Source of the DNA: Drosophila miranda
Taxonomy: Eukaryota > Arthropoda > Insecta > Diptera > Drosophilidae
DNA: 64,000 nt
Reading direction: 5' to 3'
Assembly (NCBI RefSeq): GCF_003369915.1
Contig: NC_046674.1
Span: 12,462,001 to 12,526,000, forward strand
The notes below the pieces were generated by a model, which was not told where the DNA came from, searched no databases, and worked only from the letters and a program-made list of their open reading frames with translations. Made by a program: the position numbers and the translations under genes. Positions 11,064 to 22,190 of the stretch are shown here, piece after piece. How positions within the stretch are numbered: the stretch's first letter is position 1; each line of letters begins with the position of its first letter.

Positions 11064-14000
11064 TTAGGCCTCCTCCCCTTCCTCATCGTTCTCCAGAGTG
11101 GCACCCTCCCGCAGCATCTCCACCTTGTGGATGGTAAAGTCAATGTTGTAGAAGGGCACATTCAGCGTGACCACGATGCAGTAGAGGAGCACCTGGAGGT
11201 GGCGGGTTCGCAGCATATAGGCGGCCCCCTGCTGCTTGGGGAACAGCGGATGGTCCTTCTCCTGGCAGTCGTACATGAAGTAGCCACCATCGTGCCCCGG
11301 ACAGAAGCCAATGGCCAGGGCTCGCTTGCGCACCATCACGATGCCGTACTGGTAGTGGCTGAAGAAGTATATCAGCGCCTCGGCGAGATTCATCCGATTG
11401 AAGGTGGGCACGCGGTACAGCTTGCCATAGCAGACGTGCTCGATGTGGACCACAAAGTTGATGGCATCCATGGCGCAGTCGATGTTGAGGTTCTCCAGCG
11501 AGAACTCATAGTCCTCCTTGTTGATCTGCTGGACGCTCTCCTTGAAGTACGTGGTGCCGCTCACGACGATGTTGTCCAGCATGTGGGGGCTCCAGTCCAT
11601 CAGCCGGTAGACACTGGCCGCACAGCAGGCCATCACATAGCAGGCCAGGTACTGGCGGCCGCGCAGCTCGTCCTCGAACACAGGCGCTTCCGGATGCAGG
11701 TTGCCCCACAGCGACCACAGCCGTCCCTCGATCTCCACGTCGAACTTCTTGAGTTTGCTGACCGGTAGATTGCGATACTTGCCGGCCGTGTTGCGGCGAT
11801 TCAGGCGGCTCCACACGGGCAGGCAGTTCTCCAGCTCCAGCCAGCCGAGGGATTCGTTGGTAGCACAGATCTCGTACTCCGGACTGCCGTAGTGCTTGTT
11901 CGAGCAGGTCATCGGTATGGACAGGTCCGTCAGCAGCTGCAGGATGCGGGCATTCGGTGCGGCCTTCTTGTGCGAAAGTATGTCCACCACATAGAACTTG
12001 TACTGACACGTCTCCTTCCAGCTCTTTGCGCTGCACCGCTCGTCAATGTACGTGATCAGGGCGTCCATGTCCCCGAGGAGCACCCAGGAGGCGGTGTTGC
12101 GCTCTGGATATCGCTTGGGTCCCTTGGGGCACTTTTTCTTTTTGCCTCCATCCTCGTCGCCTTCCTGCTCCTCCTCCTCGCCGCCGCCGGACTTCTCCAT
12201 GCTGCCATACGGATCGAACAGATGGAAGTACTCGTCATGGTACAGCGCATAGCTGCCGTTCGGTGTAAAGATCAGCAGATATTTCCGCGTTTGCAGCGAC
12301 TTTTCCAGTTTCTTCTTCAAAATGTTGAGGGCCAGGCCCGCGGGATATTGTTTTTTGGCCGGAGCCGGAGCCGGAGCCGGAACGCCCGCCGGCTCGAAGC
12401 CGCGGATCCAGATGTCAAACTCGTAGTCATCCACCGTCACATGACGGACGACCCGCTCGAAGACCGACTCCAGCTCGCACACAGTCGCGGCTATGGCCTT
12501 GGCATTCGAGATCACCCGATCGACCCGATACGAGTTCCAGCGGTTCAGTGGACGCATGGAGCAGCTGAGGATGGCCAGGGCGGAGGCAAAATAGCAGGGC
12601 TTGATTTCCTTGAAGGAGCCCTCGCCACGGCCCTCGAGAGCGGTGCTGCCCTGGATCTTGAAGTTGCAGTCCTTCTCCCGCATGCGGTAGCCGTAGAGGA
12701 TGGGCCGCGGCTGGTAGGCGCGACTCAGCTCCTTGGGCAGCTGCTTGCCCGGCAGATGCTTCAGCTCGATCTCCTCCTCGCCCTCTTCCTCCTCCATGCC
12801 CAGATCCTCATCCTCCATGAACTCTTCGCCTCCCTCGTCAATGCCAGTGTCCCGATAGGCGGGGATGCCTGTGGGGTGTGGGTGGGTAGATTTTCCGATA
12901 GAATTTCGAGTGACAGCAGAGTCGTGGAATACTTACGCTTCTTCTTCTTGCGGTCACGATGCTCCTGCTTTGCCTTGAGGAACTTCTGGATGCGATCGTT
13001 CTCCTTCTTTAGCTCTTCATCGATGAAGCGCATTTTCTCCAACCGCGTGTCACGCAGCTTCTTCTGTCGCGCCGACAGCTGCTTGTACTCGGCATCCTCA
13101 TCGGCCTTTGGCCAGCGCCGGAAGCGTCCCTCCAGATGATTGTCCACGACCTTGATGGCGGCCACAATGAAGTTCATCACCGAACAGCCCAGGGGATTGC
13201 ACCCAAACTCGATCCGCTTGATCAGCGCGTCCAACTCCAGGAAGCGCAGCAAGCAGGCGGGACCGGAGCCGCCCTTGCGGTAGCCCACGGCACTGCAGGG
13301 GAACCCGATGAACATGTACAGGAAATTGTAGCGCTTGAAGATCACGCAGGAGAAGCGCTGGCACACGAGCAGCAGCCGGTTGTAGCTGGTCAGCAGATCG
13401 ACGAGCACCTGCCGCAGCGGCACCGTAATGGAGGACTTCACCACCTTGGGCACCTCCAGGCTGAAGCTGCTCTCACCGATGGCGATGTCCGGCAGCTTCT
13501 TGGCCAGCAGACAGGCCAGGATGTACTCGTAGTTCTGGTAATCCTCGCCAAAGCTGTTGGCCGACTCCAGCGAGAATTCGATAAGGTCCGCGTTCCACGT
13601 GCAGAGCTTGTACTTGGCGGACACTGCCATGGCCACCACGGCGGACAGGAGGCCGCCGAGTTTGGCCATCTCCTCGTCTAGTTGCGGCAGCTGCGTGGAG
13701 CCCGCGATTATCCAGGCGCCGTCCGGCAGGGCCTGGAAGTTGCTCCTCAGCGCCACCTCCTCCTCGAGGGTGAGCACGCGCTTCTCCTCCTCCTCGTCCG
13801 CAGCGTCCAGCTCATAGCCCCGCTTGATCTTTAGCCGCAGGGCGCGCAGATTCTCCTTGTCGGTGCGCACCAGCACCTTCTGGGCCTGCGGATAGAGGTG
13901 CGGCCGCTGCATCGCCGGGTCGGGCAGGGCTTTGATGATGTCGTTGATAATTCCATTGATTAGTTCCTCGATCCATTCCTTCTCCTCCTGCACTGGGAAG

Positions 14001-16070
14001 CGCTCCTCGTCGGGTATGCTCTCGATGCTCTTCTTCTGCTTCAGCTCCGGCTCTGGCGGCTCGTCCGTGAACGTTGGCAGCCCCATCTGCAGGGCCTGGA
14101 ACTTGTTCGTCTTCTGCGTCATCACCTGCAGCGGTCGGATGCAGCCGGTGCGTATGCCGTGGATGAAAAACTTGCCACCGCGGCGCATCTTCAGGGCATT
14201 CATGTACAGAACGCGGCAGAAGGAGTCGAAGGTGGAGTGCATCTGCAGCACGGCCGAGCCCTTGATCCGATAGTCATCCGGATCTATCACCATGGCGGTG
14301 CGATTACGCCGGAATGGATCGAACACGTAGAAGAATTCCCTGTCCCGCCAGATGCCCAGCACCGAATTGTCGATCTGCAGCAGCCCCGCCGGCCACTGGG
14401 GCATGTTGAATAGCTGATGCAAGGCCATCGTTAGCTGCGAGTCCAGGTAGCTCTTGCAGTCGGCCACATGGCCGTTGATCAGAAATGGCTGCTTGCGCAC
14501 AGTCGCCTTGAAGGCGCCCATGAGGAACATCTCCGGCAGATCGACGACATTCAGATGGGGCTTCTTGTTCTTCCACCGCTTGCCGTCCAGCCGGAACTTC
14601 TTGCGCAGCGTCTTGTAGTAGGCCATGCCATAGCGGATGATGTCGTCGATGGTCATCGGTCGCCAGAGCTTCGCCAGCTCGAACTCCGCGTAGATCAGGG
14701 CTATCAGCGAGACGACCAGCGAGCCGTTCTTCTCGTTGCCCGATATGGGCTGATGGATACCCCCCTCGCCGGCGGTCTTCACCGCAAAATGCTCGTTCAC
14801 CACGGCCCAGAGCTTGTGGGCCACCAGGTTGTTGGGGTCCTTTTTCAGCGGCTCACCCTTCAGCTTGCCGTACTGCGTCAGGGATATCTCGTATATGCTG
14901 AACTCATCCTGCGGCTGGAGCTCACTAAACTTGGTGATCAGATGCACCAGATGCTCCGTGTAGCGGGTGGCCATCAGCGAACACTTGCCCTCCGCAAAGT
15001 CACGCAGGCACATGTCGTTCCGCCCGTTCGGATCGAAGACGTAGTACGAGTTGAGGCACCGCTTCCAGATGAGCAGGAACAGCTCGCGCGACACAAAGAT
15101 GCAGGCATTGTATTTGGTAAAGAACAGCGAGAGGGCCTTGAACATGTTCGGCTCATTCCTGAGTAGCCCCGAGAAATGGATCTTGATGTCCACCTCGGCC
15201 TCGCGCTCCTTCACCTGCGGTATAATGTCAAAGTCGCAAAACTCACCGGCCTTGTAGTTCATGGAGATGCTCTTTTTGGTCAGACTTAAGCCTCGTTTCA
15301 GTATACCATCCATGGTGCTGCCCGTCCAGAAGTCGGGATTCAGGCGAAAGCTCTCCACATAGGCCACAATAATGCAGGCAATTTCACTGGGTCGATTATA
15401 GTATCTAATGGGAGGGCAGGGCATATAAAGATTTGTGGCTTGAAAGTCACACGAAACCCTGCTGTGCCTGTGCCTCACCTCGGTCGACCCGCTTCTTTCG
15501 GCTTCTCCGGGAAGACATTTCGATTGCCGAACACAATCTCCGCCTTGAAGGTGGTATCCAGATCCGTGGGTATATTATACACGGTGAGCTCTCCGTCGTT
15601 TTCTGGGGGAAACTAATCGAATGAGAACTACTCGGGAAGCAAGGACAGTCCGCTGTGTGAGTACACACCGTATTTGGGCAGTGAGGCTGTGATAAACTCC
15701 TGATCCATATCCTCCTCATGCTTCTGATAGCCCACATTCCAGGTCCATAGATCTTGCGGATTGCAGCCCTCAATCAGATCGAAGGCCTTTAGGTTCTCAC
15801 CATCGAGACCCTCCTGAATCAGCCGGGGATTGTACGTGGGAAATGGCAGCTCCTCCAGGGGACCCACTTGTGTTTCGTTCAGGTAAATGCGACTCTTGGG
15901 GCGCTTAAGCTCCAGCTTAGGGGGAGAGCAATGGGAGGGCAAGAGGAAGGTGAAGGAGTTAGTAATTACAGGATAATAATGGTAACATCTGGCTGGCTAT
16001 CGCCACTCCGTAAGCTCTGTGCACTCTCACTCTCTCTCTCTCTCTGTCTGTCCCTCCTGGCCGTGGTCAT
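11064..16070 (-). CDS. Large protein of five degenerate Y-x-x-F-D-P repeats, function unknown
   Basis: Exons 16029-16070, 15669-15915, 15479-15602, 12937-15404 and 11064-12868 join in frame to about 1561 residues. Intron 1 has a perfect branch point (TACTAAC) and a pyrimidine tract; its donor and the first 14 codons are the least certain part. The rest is secure because all phases agree. I see about five weakly similar modules of 200-300 residues. Each has a helical first half, an I-D-D/L-D-N motif, then a hydrophobic pair of strands around YYVFDP, FYVFDP, FLYMFI, FHLFDP or YFMYDC. A basic, coiled-coil-like stretch and acidic linkers separate modules 3 and 4. The fold pattern (a small helix near Cys, and an F-D-P strand) recalls OTU- or herpesvirus-tegument-type cysteine proteases that have lost catalytic residues; this is inference. 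No signal peptide is seen. It ends tail-to-tail with the YLP/GYR gene. Confidence 0.8.
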
Positions 16071-16342
16071 AAGCTTTTAATGCGGCATTCGAAGTGGCTA
16101 CGCTGAAAATAGCACGCATACGCCACCGATGCCAGTCCCTATATATATGTATGTACACTCTTATATATATATAGAGGAGATATAGAGAGAGGGAGGCCTG
16201 TTTTATTTTTTCTTTCTGTCTTGGTTAGTAAGCGGCATAAGGTATGGCACGAAATTCCAACTAGACTGGCTATAACGACCTGTGTGATGTGGCTTGGCTC
16301 TCGTCAACCGTTTTACCGTCTATCCATCCGTAGGTGTTTGTC

Positions 16343-16364
16343 TGTGTGTGTGTGTGTGTGTGTG
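16343..16364. repeat. (TG)11 microsatellite
   Basis: Eleven uninterrupted TG units; a second (GT)n tract follows at about 16386-16406. Confidence 0.95.
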
Positions 16365-17289
16365 CTAGTGCCTGTCAGTATGTGCTTGTGTGTGTGTGTG
16401 TGTGTGAGGCACCTCTATGGCTCGCTGGCCACTGCTTGGCTGACTGCTGACGGCCACAAGCAGCCGGCCTCGCGTACAAATGCACAGAGCAGCAGTAAAC
16501 AACGAACAGCGCTTAGTGCCACATCACGGAATCTTATCGCTCTCGTTCGGTTCGGTTCAGTTCGGCCAAACCAAAACCAAACCCCCAGACTGAAAACCGA
16601 AACCGCAGCACGAGTCCCACACACCGAAGCTCGTCGTGGGAAGTCGTGGCGGCCCGAAGAACAAGTCATCTAATAGTAGGCCCCGTACTACGGATGGTAC
16701 TCGTACTCGTAGCAACAGCAACAGCAACAGCAAACAGAAAACAGAAAACAGCATAGCAGCAAAGCAGCAAAGTGAGGCCATAGCCATAGCCACATCACCG
16801 ACGCAGTATCACCGCACAGTTATAGCATACGACCACGTCAATACGAGCGCACAAATGCCAACACCGTCAGCACACATACGACCACAAGCCACTTAGTAGT
16901 AACTGCTGCTGCTGCTGCTCTATTCCCAACAACAAGTTGGCCCAAAAGCAAATCCCAGAGACACAGCAAGAGCAAGAGCCAAGAGCCGCCAGAGACAAAA
17001 CCAACGCAGCGAACGCAACCCTCTCCAAGCTCTCTGTTGCCGCTCTCCGTTTTGGCCAAATACCAAACCGGGTACGTACATAACCTTAAGGGGTAAGGAC
17101 GGGGGAAGATCGGGCACACAACAGCAGGTGTTTGGTATCCCGTCCAGTACAGCTGCGGGGGCCCTTCCATAATCGAAGAGTCAATGAAAGTCCGTTTTTA
17201 AAATCAATAAAAATAAAGCAAGCGCCAAGGCAAGGCGAGGCCAATCAGGCGCACGTGTCGCCCGGTCCGGTTCGGGGGCATTTGATGAA

Positions 17290-17655
17290 TTAGAATTCAT
17301 CCAGGAATCTGGGAGAATGGATGGAGTTGTTTCCAAAGAGATGCTGACGCTGCAAGCGAAAAGGCAACACAAAAGATGGCTTGAAATCTTTGGATAAATG
17401 CAGGTGCAGCAGCAACAGCAGCACCAGCATTGTAGCTGCTAACAAGGCGGCCATAACAGCACACACACACACACTCTTACAATGCTGACGGCGCCACTGT
17501 GTCGCAGAAGTACTTGGCGATGCAAAGCGCATTGAAGAAGGGAAATGCAATGGCAGCGCACAGGGGCGTAGGACCATGCATTCCATAGGGGGACTGGACT
17601 CCACCTGCAGATGATTCACTGGGTTAGTCCGCATATTCTGTTTGATAAGGCTCAT
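17290..17655 (-). CDS. Doubtful 121-residue ORF with one hydrophobic helix
   Basis: The ORF starts at an ATG and contains a single 20-residue hydrophobic segment rich in Leu (about residues 68-88) before a basic tail ending SPRFLDEF. The hydrophobic run is partly encoded by GCTGTTGCTGCTG repeats, which lowers its value. There is no homology I recognise and no TATA box or poly(A) signal. It could be a small membrane protein or chance. Confidence 0.18.
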   Translation of the reverse strand: MSLIKQNMRTNPVNHLQVESSPPMECMVLRPCALPLHFPSSMRFASPSTSATQWRRQHCKSVCVCAVMAALLAATMLVLLLLLHLHLSKDFKPSFVLPFRLQRQHLFGNNSIHSPRFLDEF

Positions 17656-18478
17656 TCAATGGAACGCCCATAAAACATTAAATCGTATTTTCTATCAATA
17701 TCAATCGAATTGTTACATACTCGTGTCTGGAGAGAGCACACACCGCACCCCTCGACGCACACATTGTTTTCCAGGGGCCTTATCTACGGCGGAAAGTTAA
17801 TTAGCTTAGTAAGTGCTCTACGGACTAAAGGTGTACGCGACCGAAGAACTTTGCAGATATACACACTGCATTGAGGGTATTATGATTTTGAAGCTCGCGA
17901 GAAGGATGCGTTTTCCACCCTGTTAAGGGTTTGTATTGCTGATCAGCGTCCGTCGCCAATATAGTCAATGTACTCTGAACCCTCAGTTTACATCCTATTT
18001 GGTTACATTACTGCAGTTAGACATTCCCTCTTTTGATACCTTTGGAAAGCAACTAAAGGGATCACTGTATCAAATAGATTCCATAGTAACGATAGGTCCA
18101 AATAAAAATAAAACATACAAACGTTGGAAACTGCACCTTTATGTGTATTTTTGTACATAACCCAAGTAAATAAGATAAAATCCGATGTGAATACATATCA
18201 TATCATCATCAAACAATGGGTGATGCAAATATCAAAAGCTTCCGCACCCGAAGCATTCCTTCCTTTCTTGGTGTCAATGCTATTTAATTATTTTTAAATT
18301 AAGCACGTACGGATGCATATCCTTCACCCACCACCACTCTATAAGTGTGACCCCCGTTCGCGCCCCCGCCCCTAGAAAAGAATCGAAACATAACAACAAA
18401 CAACACGCGGAAAAACGCAAATGAAACGAAAAATTCAGCAACAGCGGCTACGCCAGCGTTGAAAGAGGCCGCACACTG

Positions 18479-18483
<5 letters not shown>

Positions 18484-18515
<32 letters not shown>
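18484..18515. repeat. (AC)16 microsatellite
   Basis: Sixteen AC units followed by a GCAT repeat. Confidence 0.95.
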
Positions 18516-18518
<3 letters not shown>

Positions 18519-19278
18519 TGCATGCATGCATATGCAATATGCCCAGTGCTAACAAAAACAACAACAGTAACAGCTGCAAATGTATCTACGTTCATACAAA
18601 CATATAAAGGTGCGAGTGTTCGTTTGTGTGAGTGAGACGACAACGACGCTCCCCTGCCTATCGTTCCTCTTTGCCGCATTTCTGACGCCCGTTGCTACAA
18701 CAACAGAGCCAGCAGCAGCGAAGCAACACAGCGACAGGGACAAGACTCTCGTGTCGTGGCTGTGGGCATAGCGAACCGTTTTTATTTCATATGGAGAGCC
18801 GAGAGCCAGCAGAACGTACAAACGTACACACAAGCAGGGCAGGCAGGCAGACAGAATGACTGAAAGCTGAAACCGTAAAAAAACAGGGGCACAAGTGTTA
18901 TTACTCAGTAATTGTAAAAATGTCAGCGCACACACAACAATAGGCTAATAGAAGCAGCGCAGCTAAGTGTCGCCCCGCGTTTGTTGAGAGGCAAACCAGC
19001 AAATAAAAGTGACTAACAATGCTTTGGCATTTGGATTGAACAAATTAATAATTGTTTTATTTCTCTTTTCAGTCTTAAAAGGAGTCAATCCCACTCTCTG
19101 GTTCTCTTTTGAACGCTCTCTGCTTCTCCTTTGGATGCGAGAGCGGCGGCAATAAGAAGCGCAATTGGCTTTTTGCTTTTACTGCTGCGCAGTTAAGGAA
19201 AAAACGGTGAACTAAAGGCAGAGTGCTTAGAAAAGGAAAGGATAGGAAAGAAACGAAATAAAATTGATTGCAATTGAA

Positions 19279-20591
19279 ATGGCAGCCATGGCAGCAGCAA
19301 CAGTCAATAACCACAAAGGGGTAAGTCTGACGCGTCTGCTTTAACTTGGCCTTTAAGCCGCTCCGAGGGTTGGTTTACGGGACATTTGCTTATGACACAC
19401 GCGGTCGCCAGACAAATACGCGGCCAGTGTGGCAAATGCATTTTTGTGTGTGTGTATGTATTTGCAAACATGCACATTTTATTGCATTGCTTAGGGAGAT
19501 GTTTATAATTAACGGGTGCGTAAATCGATCGAAAGGGTGATCCAAACTTCAATTTCTTTCCGCAGCCCAAATCCCGTCGCAACGAGCGCAACATTTTGAC
19601 GTTCTACGAGAAGATCGCCGTTATACGCTATTACGATGAGACAAACATTTCCAGAAACAGCCTGGCCAAGATGTTCCATTGCTGTGCCACGCAGATCCGA
19701 CGCATTCTGGACAAGAAGCAGGAGCTGCTGCAGCAATTGGCCACGCTTAGCGAAGCGGATGCCTCCACCATCATCGAGGAGATGACGCGAAAGCGTCGCA
19801 AGTTCGAGATGAGCGCCATCAGCTTTCTGCTCCACGAGTGGGTGAAACGCTGCCGCCAGCTGCGCCTGAGCATCAGTATACGCAACCAGAAGCTGAAGGA
19901 GACGTCCCTGAAGATGGCGGCCGTGCTGAACCTGCCCAGCTTTCGGCCATCGTATCGCTGGCTGAATCGCTTCCGTAGCAAGTACAAGTACGAGGCAGAT
20001 GACTTGGGCTATCAGGGAAGCGATAGTGTAACACAGGAGCTGCCTGTCGAGGAGATCATTGTGGAGTTTAAGCATTCACTGCCCAATTTCATGCAAAGGG
20101 AGCTGCTGGAAGCCGATGGGGATACCAGCAAGGACCTGGTCAACCTATCGAGTGAGAACAGCCTGATGTCCGACACAGGGCCAGAGCGCTTTGACGAGGA
20201 CAATGTGGAGGAGGTCACCTGTGAACCTAGTGTACTGCTCTCACCGGCTGCCTCGCCTGATGCCACGGACCACCCAGATCAGGACCCACCAGGGGAGGAT
20301 CCGTCAGACAGCATGCAAATTAATGCCGGAACCACCACTCTACTCAACGGAGTGTTCCCCCACCTGGCCATCATTCACCAGTTCGCTTTGATGAACTCAG
20401 ACATACAGGCCCTGGAGCTGATCTCACAGCTAGGCGTGCACATGCAGCAGCAGGCAACGAGCGGTGCCTATCGCACACTTTCGCTGGCGGCAGGCACTGA
20501 AGGAGGCGCTGACGAGGGGTTCAACTCCATGCCGGAGCTACCGCCGGGCAGTATCTACGCGGACATTGATGACATAGAGTTGATCGAATAG
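19279..20591 (+). CDS. CENP-B/pogo-type HTH DNA-binding protein
   Basis: Exon 1 is 19279-19320 (14 codons, then GTAAGTC) and exon 2 is 19566-20591, giving 355 residues. Residues about 20-65 (from TFYEKIAVIRYYDE to RRILDKKQEL) form the N-terminal helix-turn-helix seen in CENP-B, pogo/Tigger transposases and their domesticated relatives. A second helical segment (about residues 90-150, KRRKFEMS to SYRWLNRFRSKY) matches the CENP-B-type second HTH, with the R-W-L-x-R-F signature. The C-terminal 200 residues are acidic and contain no DDE nuclease domain. This is therefore a host DNA-binding protein derived from a transposase rather than a transposon. It likely acts in the nucleus as a chromatin or transcription factor. 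An upstream ATG (MAAMAA) is used as the start because the exon 1 phase fits. Confidence 0.8.
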
Positions 20592-20685
20592 GAATTACCA
20601 AAACTAATTTTAAATCTACATTTAAGCCACGCTTTTGTTGGCCTGAGAGTCCAGCCATAATAAAAATACAATTATTTATATAGAA

Positions 20686-21255
20686 TTAGCTCACCATGCG
20701 CCTATCCGGTATGATGATCATATTCGAGCTGCACTCGGGAGATGCCAGCTGTGGCTTCACCTCTCCCTCTTCCTCCTCTCCGGCTTCGCCCTCTTGGGCC
20801 TCCTCCTCCTCGCCAAGGTTCATGGGGCTGTTGAGGACAACAAGATCCTTGGGGCAGGTTCGTTGAGACCGCGCATCGTGCTCGACCAGGCCCAAGTCCT
20901 TGCGGGCCAACAATAGATGCTCACGCATCTCGGCATGGGTTTTCAGCTCTGACGGTGTTCGCTGCGGAACCACGCACATGGTAAACTCATCGTAGAGGTC
21001 GCACTTCTTTTTGGCGGGGCGCACGAAACGCGACTCCTCCGCCTTCTGGTGGATGCGGCGAATCTCATCCTCGATGGTGAGGACTTGTGATAGTGTAGAG
21101 TTTGGGGGCTTTTTTGGGCACACACGTTCGCGGGGCGGACAGTTCTCGGGGTTCCATTCGGGCCCCTGAGTCTCGTTGCCCATGTAGGTCCGCACTTCGT
21201 ACGGATTGGCCGAGGGGCTCTCCTCCGCATTAACTTCGACGAATTTCTTAAGCAT
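20686..21255 (-). CDS. Small acidic protein of unknown function
   Basis: A single-exon ORF of 189 residues starting MLKKFVEVNAEE. I do not recognise it. The middle is helical and charged (TIEDEIRRIHQKAEESRF), with scattered Cys (NCPPRE, KKCDLYDEF) and an E-rich, low-complexity stretch near residues 152-170. The ORF frame is also open 45 bp upstream through TTG codons, but the ATG at 21255 is the only good start. The gene is convergent with the CENP-B-like gene; the stop codons are only 94 bp apart, so the 3' ends probably overlap. The region upstream (21256-22190) is shared with TBC1D8-9, so the two genes are divergently transcribed. Confidence 0.65.
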   Translation of the reverse strand: MLKKFVEVNAEESPSANPYEVRTYMGNETQGPEWNPENCPPRERVCPKKPPNSTLSQVLTIEDEIRRIHQKAEESRFVRPAKKKCDLYDEFTMCVVPQRTPSELKTHAEMREHLLLARKDLGLVEHDARSQRTCPKDLVVLNSPMNLGEEEEAQEGEAGEEEEGEVKPQLASPECSSNMIIIPDRRMVS

Positions 21256-21714
21256 TTTTGCTAAAGAACACAGATAATTTGGTAAAATGTAAATATTCAC
21301 TCAAAATTTTGTAGCACGGCACGTTTTTATTTCGTTTCGTTTCAGATACACAACACGAATAATGAAAAAGGTTAAGTTTGACATTAACCGTTAGGTTTGG
21401 GCTTACTGAGCACAGAAAAAAATTCGAACATAGCGCCAACTTCAGAAAAATTAATAGTAACAGTAGGCGTACTCTTGAAAATATGAATGTCGGACTAAAT
21501 GGTTGTTTACATTTTGCACCATGCCAGAAATATGTAGTCATGCCGTATTAACCATTTTTTCGCTCTCAATATATGAGCTTCCCGTTCGGTTTTTAAATCT
21601 GATCTCACTGCCTTGCTCAAAGTGGAACGCCACCTGTATTAATTATCTTTGTTGATAGCATTTCAGGAGTCCCCTGAATGAGTGTCACTTATCGATTTTG
21701 AAATATTTTATAAG

Positions 21715-22085
21715 ATAGGATTCAATCGGATAAAATTATGTTTTAAGGGCTAAGGGTCGCATTTAGCTAGTTATATTCAACCGAATATCAAAACTATGGA
21801 AAATGATTTCCCAACATGGACAGGGAACGATTAACCCATTGTCGACCAATGGGTATTAAAAAAATCTCCACGAAAATGGTGAATCTTGAAGAATTTTAGC
21901 GCAGCTTTTTATGCAAAGATGAAGGATAGGATGGTCCTACAAGAGGAATTATTATTATTATAGATGTTATTTTTCTCGGAATAACTCAAGTTGTTATTTA
22001 GTTTAAACAAAGGGGGCTTAAGTGGGCTAAGTTCGTTCTTTCATCGGTGTATTTACGGTATATTTTGGTATATTTCTGTGGGTCA
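21715..22085 (+). repeat. Promoter-facing dispersed repeat, copy C
   Basis: Contains GGATAAAATTATGT, TAGCTAGTTATATT, CGAATATCAAAAC and, about 230 bp later, GTATTTACGGTATATTTTGGTATATTTCTG. These occur in the same order in copies at 31028-31400 (minus orientation) and 45690-45890. This copy carries about 200 bp of unrelated sequence in its middle and only a degraded version of the terminal GGTCACACT box. It ends about 105 bp before the TBC1D8-9 start codon and points towards that gene. Confidence 0.7.
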
Positions 22086-22190
22086 GTCACGATGCATACA
22101 ACAACAAAATAAACGAATGCAGTATTAAACAAAGACGAAATTTTGTTTCTTCGACTGTGCTAGCCGTCAAATAGGCTAAACAAGAGCAAA

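Larger units (their letters stand above)
16071..19278. other. Long intergenic/5' region, microsatellite-rich
   Basis: Contains (TG)n and (AC)n tracts, CAACAG-rich stretches (about 16710-16740) and GCTGCT runs, as is typical of Drosophila promoter and 5' untranslated DNA. It probably holds the upstream regulatory DNA of the minus-strand giant gene and the 5' leader of the plus-strand CENP-B-like gene at 19279. An AATAAA occurs on the plus strand near 17205 with no matching ORF. The only ORF with any protein-like features is listed separately at low confidence. Confidence 0.5.

Noticed and set aside
11892-13139. A 415-residue plus-strand ORF
   Set aside because: It runs opposite to GC-rich coding sequence of the large minus-strand gene, whose spliced frame is well supported. 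The plus-strand ORF has no start context, domain or splice support.
16636-17170. Ser/Asn-rich ORFs on both strands
   Set aside because: They translate CAACAG-type 5' leader sequence; no recognisable protein.
19596-20591. CENP-B-like gene as an active pogo-type transposon
   Set aside because: There is no DDE transposase domain, no terminal inverted repeats were found around it, and it has an ordinary short first exon. A domesticated host gene fits better.
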